DNA of 64,000 bases from Bacteroidota bacterium (GTDB lineage Bacteria; Bacteroidota; Bacteroidia; Bacteroidales; CAIXZF01): positions 1 through 64,000 of the forward strand of contig JAKLIX010000001.1 in NCBI GenBank assembly GCA_022709385.1, in the 5' to 3' direction. Made by a program: the position numbers and the translations under genes. Positions 59,397 to 64,000 of the stretch are shown piece after piece (positions within the stretch are counted from its first letter, which is position 1; each line of letters starts with the position of its first letter). Below the pieces are notes generated by a model. The model worked only from the letters and a program-made list of their open reading frames with translations. It did not search any database and was not told the DNA's origin.

Positions 59397-60479
59397 TCAG
59401 TCATTATTCTCTTCGGAAATCACGCCGCTACCCAAACACAGCTTCATTGCGGGATCATAGATTACGGCAAACTGCCCGGGAGCCACCCCGTGAATCCCTT
59501 GTTCGCTTTCCAGGCGGAGTAGGCCATTCTCTTTATAAATCCTTCCGGATGAAAAGGATGGCGTATGCCGGATCTTGAATGTCAATGCTGTTTTCCCAAT
59601 GAATTCCTCACCGAAAGGGTTTTCTGTAATAAATTGAAAATCTTTAATATAGATTGACTTCCTGTACACAGCAAGCGGATCATAACCATGTGACACATAG
59701 AGGGTGTTCTCAGGGATATTTTTTCTTACAACGATCCAGGGACCCTGGCTGAGCCCGAGTCCCTTGCGCTGACCGATGGTATGAAACCAGTATCCTCTGT
59801 GTTTTCCGAGGATACGACCTGTTTCATGTTCTACGATGGGTCCTTCCTTTTCACCCACGTACCTCCGGATAAACTCCGCATAATTGATTTTTCCCAGGAA
59901 ACAGATTCCCTGGCTGTCGGGCCGGCCGGCACTGGGCAGGCGGGCATCGGCCGCCATCTGCCTGACTTCCCGCTTCAGATAAGCAGCCAGCGGGAAATGC
60001 AGCCTGGCAAGCTGTTCGCTGCTGATACCTGCCAGAAAATAGGTTTGGTCCTTGTGGTTGTCGCGGCAGGTCTTCAGGAACAATCCCGGGTCGTCCCTTT
60101 CCACATCTGCATAATGTCCGGTGGCAATACGGTCGAACTCATGCCCGTATTTATCGTTGAAACTGCCAAACTTGATCAGTTTGTTGCACATGACATCCGG
60201 ATTGGGCGTCAGGCCTTTTCTGACTGATTGTATCGTGTAATCGATCACCCTTTCCCAGTATTCTTCCTGAAGCGAAATCACATCAAACGGACAGGCATAT
60301 TTACGGGCAAGAAAGGCTACAATCTCAATGTCTTCTTCCGACGGACAATGGACGAAACCCGGTTCATCCTCCATCCCTATCTTAATATAGAAGATATGGG
60401 GAGTGATCCCGCTTTCCTTCAGCAGGTGAACGCTCACCGAACTGTCGACACCGCCGCTGACAAGAGCTGCCACTTTCAT
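59397..60479 (-). CDS. mnmA: tRNA-specific 2-thiouridylase
   Basis: Installs the thio group at U34 of tRNA-Glu, Gln and Lys, 360 aa. PP-loop VSGGVDSSVS is at 8-17, the first catalytic Cys is in NPDVMCNKLIKFG, and the persulfide-forming Cys is in GICFLGK, with GHYADV, DQTYFLAG and the C-terminal WIVVRK and GQFAVIYD barrels. This is a variant of the Bacteroidota type with an altered N-terminal insert (MEDEPGFVHCPSEEDIE). A TACCTTTG element lies only 4 nt before the start codon. Confidence 0.94.
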   Translation of the reverse strand: MKVAALVSGGVDSSVSVHLLKESGITPHIFYIKIGMEDEPGFVHCPSEEDIEIVAFLARKYACPFDVISLQEEYWERVIDYTIQSVRKGLTPNPDVMCNKLIKFGSFNDKYGHEFDRIATGHYADVERDDPGLFLKTCRDNHKDQTYFLAGISSEQLARLHFPLAAYLKREVRQMAADARLPSAGRPDSQGICFLGKINYAEFIRRYVGEKEGPIVEHETGRILGKHRGYWFHTIGQRKGLGLSQGPWIVVRKNIPENTLYVSHGYDPLAVYRKSIYIKDFQFITENPFGEEFIGKTALTFKIRHTPSFSSGRIYKENGLLRLESEQGIHGVAPGQFAVIYDPAMKLCLGSGVISEENND

Positions 60480-60483
60480 GCTA

Positions 60484-60491
60484 CAAAGGTA
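60484..60491 (-). promoter_or_regulatory. promoter -7 element for mnmA
   Basis: The minus strand reads TACCTTTG four nucleotides before the mnmA ATG; the transcript would be leaderless or nearly so. Confidence 0.45.
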
Positions 60492-60567
60492 CGGATAATG
60501 AAGGAATGAAAACCGCGTTCAGGGCAGGATTCCGCCCGATGAACCGTCGGTTGCCACACAGATTGAA

Positions 60568-61887
60568 TTACTTATCCGGTATGGCAGTGGTACCGGATTT
60601 CTTTTCTTTGACTTTCCTTCCTTTGGAAAAAGTAACAGAATAACGCAATTTGCCCTTCTCGTCAAAGTATTTCCATTCGCCATCCTTGGCTTTGTTTTTG
60701 TAAAAACCAATGGCTGAGGGCTTTCCGTTGGGATAGAAGCTTACCCATTTCCCTTCCGGATGACCGTTGAGCAGGGTTTGTTCCTGGATTTTCACTCCGT
60801 CGGTATCAAAAAAAGTCCAGAATCCTTCTTTTCTGTCTTGGCGGTACATTCCGCTTTCCTGCATCAGTCCGGTATTATACCATTCTGTCCACTGTCCGTC
60901 CCTCAACCCATCGCGGTAAAACCCGACAGCCTGCCTGTTGCCGTTCATATACCAGAAACTGTATCTGCCATGGCGGATATCCATCTGGTATTCATTGTCG
61001 TATTTCATTTTACCGTTGGAATACCATCCCTGCCAGCGTCCGTTCATTTTTCCCTGGCTGAAAGTACCCTGGTCCCTGATTTTCCCGTCTTCATACCAAC
61101 TGGTCCACAATCCTTCCTCGCGGTCGTTCACAAAAGCGCCTTTTCTTTGCACCACACCGCTTTCATAATAACTGACCCATTCCCCATCCCGTTTGTCATC
61201 CAGATAGCTGCCTTCCCGCCATTTTTCGCCGCCGGGATAATAATACACCCAATGCCCTTCCCGCTTCCCATTCCTGAAGTTTCCGCTACTCCCCTTCACT
61301 CCATTCTCGTGGTAAAACACCCAGATACTGTCCTGCAGGTCATTGAGCAGTTTCCCCTCCATTTCTTTATGACCGTTTTTCCTGTACCACAAGGCCATTC
61401 CGTTCAGGCTTCCGTTTTGATGGAAGCCAGTGAATTCCGGACTTCCGTCTTCAAAAAAGCTCTTCACAGGCCCTTCTCTGACCCCTCCCTTCCAGGAGGT
61501 GGTTTCTTTCACCTTCCCGTTTTCCCACCATTCTGTCCAGATTCCCTCCCTGGCAGACTGCACGACCTGTCCTTCCCGCTCCTTATTCCCGTTATTGTAC
61601 CAGGATATCTGAAGCCCGTTCTCCATGTTGATCTCGCTCCAGGGCTTTCCGTCTTCGAACCAGTATTTCCAGAGGCCGGTTTTCTTCCCTGCCCTGTATT
61701 CTCCCAGGGCATAGCGTTGCCCGTTGGAATGCCAGGATTCCCACCTGCCTTCCATGAGGCTGTCGCGCATCAGACCTTCTGATTTTTTCTGACCGTTCGG
61801 CCAGGTTTCGGTCGAAAGCTCCTGGCCGTCAATAAAATGGGTCAGGAACAGAAAAAAAAGTATCAGCAAAGCGGTACAACGTGTCAT
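60568..61887 (-). CDS. MORN-repeat/YwqK-type secreted protein
   Basis: A 439-aa protein with a signal peptide (ALLILFFLFLTHFIDG) and a long array of about 23-residue repeats with the pattern G.W..WY.NG....E (YwqK/MORN-2). About seventeen repeats run from residue 25 to the end. Such proteins are common in Bacteroidota and often have unknown function; an antitoxin label in databases derives from distant YwqK similarity and should not be taken as evidence. The start overlaps the polyprenyl synthase stop in an ATGA arrangement. Confidence 0.85.
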   Translation of the reverse strand: MTRCTALLILFFLFLTHFIDGQELSTETWPNGQKKSEGLMRDSLMEGRWESWHSNGQRYALGEYRAGKKTGLWKYWFEDGKPWSEINMENGLQISWYNNGNKEREGQVVQSAREGIWTEWWENGKVKETTSWKGGVREGPVKSFFEDGSPEFTGFHQNGSLNGMALWYRKNGHKEMEGKLLNDLQDSIWVFYHENGVKGSSGNFRNGKREGHWVYYYPGGEKWREGSYLDDKRDGEWVSYYESGVVQRKGAFVNDREEGLWTSWYEDGKIRDQGTFSQGKMNGRWQGWYSNGKMKYDNEYQMDIRHGRYSFWYMNGNRQAVGFYRDGLRDGQWTEWYNTGLMQESGMYRQDRKEGFWTFFDTDGVKIQEQTLLNGHPEGKWVSFYPNGKPSAIGFYKNKAKDGEWKYFDEKGKLRYSVTFSKGRKVKEKKSGTTAIPDK

Positions 61888-62861
61888 TTGCTTCTTTCAG
61901 TTGTAAAGATAACCAGATTTTCAAGGGAGTCGCGCATCTCACCGGAAGGAAAAGTGCCGAGTATTTCCAGTGCCTTGTCGCGGTATTCCGCCATTTTCAG
62001 CCTTGCATAATCAATCCCGCCGCTGTGATTTACCTTTTCGATGATCTCCCTGACTTTTTCCGGATCATTGTGGTGTCTTCTGACCAGATGGATCAGGTGT
62101 CTTTTCTCCTGCGCGTTCACATTCCTTAACAGGTAAATCAGCGGCAGTGTCAGTTTCTTTTCCTTGATGTCTATCCCCCGCGGCTTACCGATTGCATGCC
62201 CGTCGCCATAGTCGAATAAATCATCCCGGATCTGGAAAGCAATTCCCACGTTTTCACCGAAATCATGCATTTTCCTGACCACTTCCGCAGTGGCCTTCAC
62301 TGATTCAGCTCCGACCGCCGTACAGGAAGCGATGAGCGAAGCCGTCTTTTTTCTGATAATATCGAAGTACACTTCCTCCTTGATATCCAGAAATCGCGAT
62401 TTTTCTATCTGAAGAAGTTCCCCTTCGCTCATCTGGCGGGTGGCTTCAGAAACGATTTTAAGCAGGCTGAAGTCATCATGGTCGAGTGCGATCAACAATC
62501 CTTTCGATAAAAGATAATCCCCGATCAGAACCGATATCTTATTCTTCCAAAGCGCATTCAGTGAAAAGTACCCCCTCCTTTCGTTGCTGTCGTCCACCAC
62601 GTCATCATGGATCAGGGTGGCAGTATGCAGCATCTCTATCATCATGGCACCCCGGTAAGTGGGGTCTTTGATCTCGCCGCAAATACCGGCAGAAAGAAAC
62701 ACAAACAAAGGTCTGATCTGCTTTCCTTTACGTTTAACCACAAATCGCATGATCAGGTCGAGCAGGGATACCTTGCTCTGCAATGCCTGCCTGAACCCCG
62801 ATTCAAATGCAATGATGTGGTCTCTGACCGGAGCCTGGATACTTTCGAGGGAGTTGGCCAT
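61884..62861 (-). CDS. all-trans polyprenyl diphosphate synthase
   Basis: Prenyltransferase adding isopentenyl units to make long-chain prenyl diphosphate for menaquinone, 325 aa. The first Asp-rich motif is in LIHDDVVDDSNERRG (DDxxD) and the second in IRDDLFDYGD; IRPLFVFLSAG near the N-terminus binds pyrophosphate. Product chain length cannot be read by eye. It lies 5 bp after the truncated peptidase gene and overlaps the MORN-repeat gene. Confidence 0.93.
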   Translation of the reverse strand: MANSLESIQAPVRDHIIAFESGFRQALQSKVSLLDLIMRFVVKRKGKQIRPLFVFLSAGICGEIKDPTYRGAMMIEMLHTATLIHDDVVDDSNERRGYFSLNALWKNKISVLIGDYLLSKGLLIALDHDDFSLLKIVSEATRQMSEGELLQIEKSRFLDIKEEVYFDIIRKKTASLIASCTAVGAESVKATAEVVRKMHDFGENVGIAFQIRDDLFDYGDGHAIGKPRGIDIKEKKLTLPLIYLLRNVNAQEKRHLIHLVRRHHNDPEKVREIIEKVNHSGGIDYARLKMAEYRDKALEILGTFPSGEMRDSLENLVIFTTERSK

Positions 62862-62866
62862 GCAGA

Positions 62867-64000
62867 CTATTGTTTCAGCTTATCAACAATTTTCCTGTCA
62901 TAGAGTTTGCCCACGGGATATATGTCCTTACGGTCATCCCACCAGGGAGAACGGGCGTAGAACCAGTTCAGTATATTTCTGGGACTTTTGGCGAAGCCGG
63001 CATCTGTTTCTTTCTTTTTCTGGAATTCGGCAAGCAAGGCCGGATCCCGGGCGGCCATTTCCCTGGCAAGCTTCTCCATCACATAGCTTTCGGCATATTC
63101 CTTCTGTTCAAAAACAGCATTGAAATAACCCCAATAAACCAGAGAGGAGGGAGAGCCGGGCTCCAGCAGTGCCGCTATGAGTCTGGCAGCACGCTGCCGT
63201 GTTTCAACCACCACCGTGCCGGCCGGATAGGTGCATTCTTCCGTCAATGTGTCACATTGAAAGGTAACAGTCATCCGGCCTTCAAAAGGTGTATTTCTGA
63301 ATTGAACATCTTTGAACCTGCAGGTGGCCGACTTTATCCTGCTTTCCTGTCTGAGGGTGAATGTCCTGATGCCATGTTGCCTGAGGATACGGGTCGCCTC
63401 AGTCCATTCGGGCGGAATCAGGTAAGCTTCGGGCAAAATAACGCTTGATGCGGGTTTCAGCTTATTGAACAAAGGGATTTGCATCACTGCCGGCTGATCC
63501 GTATACCTGAACCAGTCTCCGCCGGAAAGTTCAGACTTTTCGACCGTATAGTCAAAGCCGAGGAAATCAATCATGGTGCTGTCGGTTTCCGACAGATCGT
63601 AACGAACAACAAATGATTTCCCGCTGAGATCAGCCATACAAATCTCATCTGCTTTTCTTACAAGATCAGTCAGTTTCCTGTAATCAGCGTTTACCAGTTC
63701 AATGCTGTGCTTCAACATTTCATAGGTAGCGCTGACCCTGGTTTTGTAGTCTTTCAGCATATGAGTCTCAATCAGCAGTCCGGGCCGGTTCTGCACCGCC
63801 AGATAACCTGTGGAGAACATGGCCGGGGAAGCCCAGGTCTGAAGTCCGCTGCGTGGATCATGCCAGTCGCGGAAGGCCACATAGGGTATCACCGGATAAC
63901 CGGAAGCAAGCATCCTGCTTTCCAGGGCAGGCAGAAATTCACCGGATTGCCAGGAAGTAAGCCCCTGATCCATATTCCCCCCGGTTTCCATGCTGTAAGT
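62867..64000 (-). CDS. probable M14-type zinc carboxypeptidase, C-terminal part (runs off the window)
   Basis: The reading frame is open to the window edge, so the gene starts beyond 64000; the ATG at 63991 is probably internal. About 377 residues are seen. The segment NRPGLLIETHMLKDYKTRVSATYEMLKHSIE (near the N-terminal end) matches the M14 catalytic-Glu neighbourhood of Bacteroidota carboxypeptidase-like proteins. The long C-terminal part is beta-rich and probably family-specific. The HxxE zinc motif would lie outside the window, so the assignment is tentative. No type IX tail is visible. Confidence 0.65.
   Translation of the reverse strand, partial: TYSMETGGNMDQGLTSWQSGEFLPALESRMLASGYPVIPYVAFRDWHDPRSGLQTWASPAMFSTGYLAVQNRPGLLIETHMLKDYKTRVSATYEMLKHSIELVNADYRKLTDLVRKADEICMADLSGKSFVVRYDLSETDSTMIDFLGFDYTVEKSELSGGDWFRYTDQPAVMQIPLFNKLKPASSVILPEAYLIPPEWTEATRILRQHGIRTFTLRQESRIKSATCRFKDVQFRNTPFEGRMTVTFQCDTLTEECTYPAGTVVVETRQRAARLIAALLEPGSPSSLVYWGYFNAVFEQKEYAESYVMEKLAREMAARDPALLAEFQKKKETDAGFAKSPRNILNWFYARSPWWDDRKDIYPVGKLYDRKIVDKLKQ

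Noticed and set aside
60568-61887. Toxin-antitoxin module from the YwqK-like label
   Set aside because: The protein is exported with MORN-type repeats, and no toxin gene is adjacent; the antitoxin name rests on distant similarity.
1-64000. CRISPR arrays, prophage genes, rRNA genes
   Set aside because: No regularly spaced repeat series, phage structural or lysis genes, or rRNA were seen anywhere in the window.

Overview
The window looks like a chromosomal segment of a Bacteroidota bacterium, probably an anaerobic or microaerotolerant member of the Bacteroidales or a related order; I cannot support a family or genus. Evidence read from the sequence: a TonB-ExbB-ExbD-ExbD operon with TPR and PstS-like partners; type IX secretion C-terminal sorting domains on two proteins; the enlarged IspG; the acpP-fabF-rnc-IPExxxVDY neighbourhood; weak or absent Shine-Dalgarno sequences; and many copies of the Bacteroidota -7 element TAnnTTTG close upstream of genes and tRNAs. 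Base composition is near 50% GC and fairly even.

Layout. 1-524: a 155-bp direct repeat and a tRNA-Ile2(CAT). 629-9271: HAD phosphatase, DusB, CPBP protease, then a long minus-strand operon (small membrane protein, PstS-like lipoprotein, TPR protein, ExbB, two ExbD, TonB). 9358-15425: tRNA-Ser and a minus-strand housekeeping run (sdhC, thioredoxin-like, panC, panD, UPF0104, rfaE2, lipoprotein, radA). 15558-24911: pepP, hydrolase, queD, tryptophanase with a possible leader ORF, M64 peptidase, ptb-buk-OYE, comF. 24953-28933: a fused double ABC ATPase, then an oxidative-stress group (1-Cys peroxiredoxin, Dps, OxyR). 28935-29954: an acetyltransferase-like membrane protein.

30092-37122 is the most interesting block. 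It is a tightly packed plus-strand cluster: PqqD-like protein, ATP-grasp ligase, type III PLP decarboxylase-like enzyme, urea transporter fused to an M23 peptidase, an outer-membrane barrel and a TPR protein. The PLP enzyme has an N-terminal stretch resembling the leader motif that PqqD-like domains bind in RiPP pathways. I do not know a described system with this composition. A large-type ispG with a TTG start follows 13 bp later.

39028-48111: a type IX-secreted LamG protein and an envelope operon (aminotransferase, omega-amidase, MATE exporter, GT2, GT9, lipid kinase). Between GT2 and GT9 lies a 1.57-kb insertion bounded by a 28-bp direct repeat. It carries a broken DUF1016/PDDEXK nuclease gene and two copies of a small interspersed repeat, one of which interrupts the nuclease gene. 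48210-53838: a type IX thioredoxin, a RhaD-like aldolase behind a hairpin, an NTF2-like protein, an AlbA_2 protein, a lipoprotein zinc peptidase and purN. 54024-64000: acpP-fabF-rnc (rnc starts with TTG directly after the fabF stop, in the same frame), a FISUMP/dockerin-like protein, an IPExxxVDY protein, an Fe-alcohol dehydrogenase, mnmA, a MORN/YwqK repeat protein, a polyprenyl synthase and the 3' part of a probable M14-type carboxypeptidase that runs off the window.
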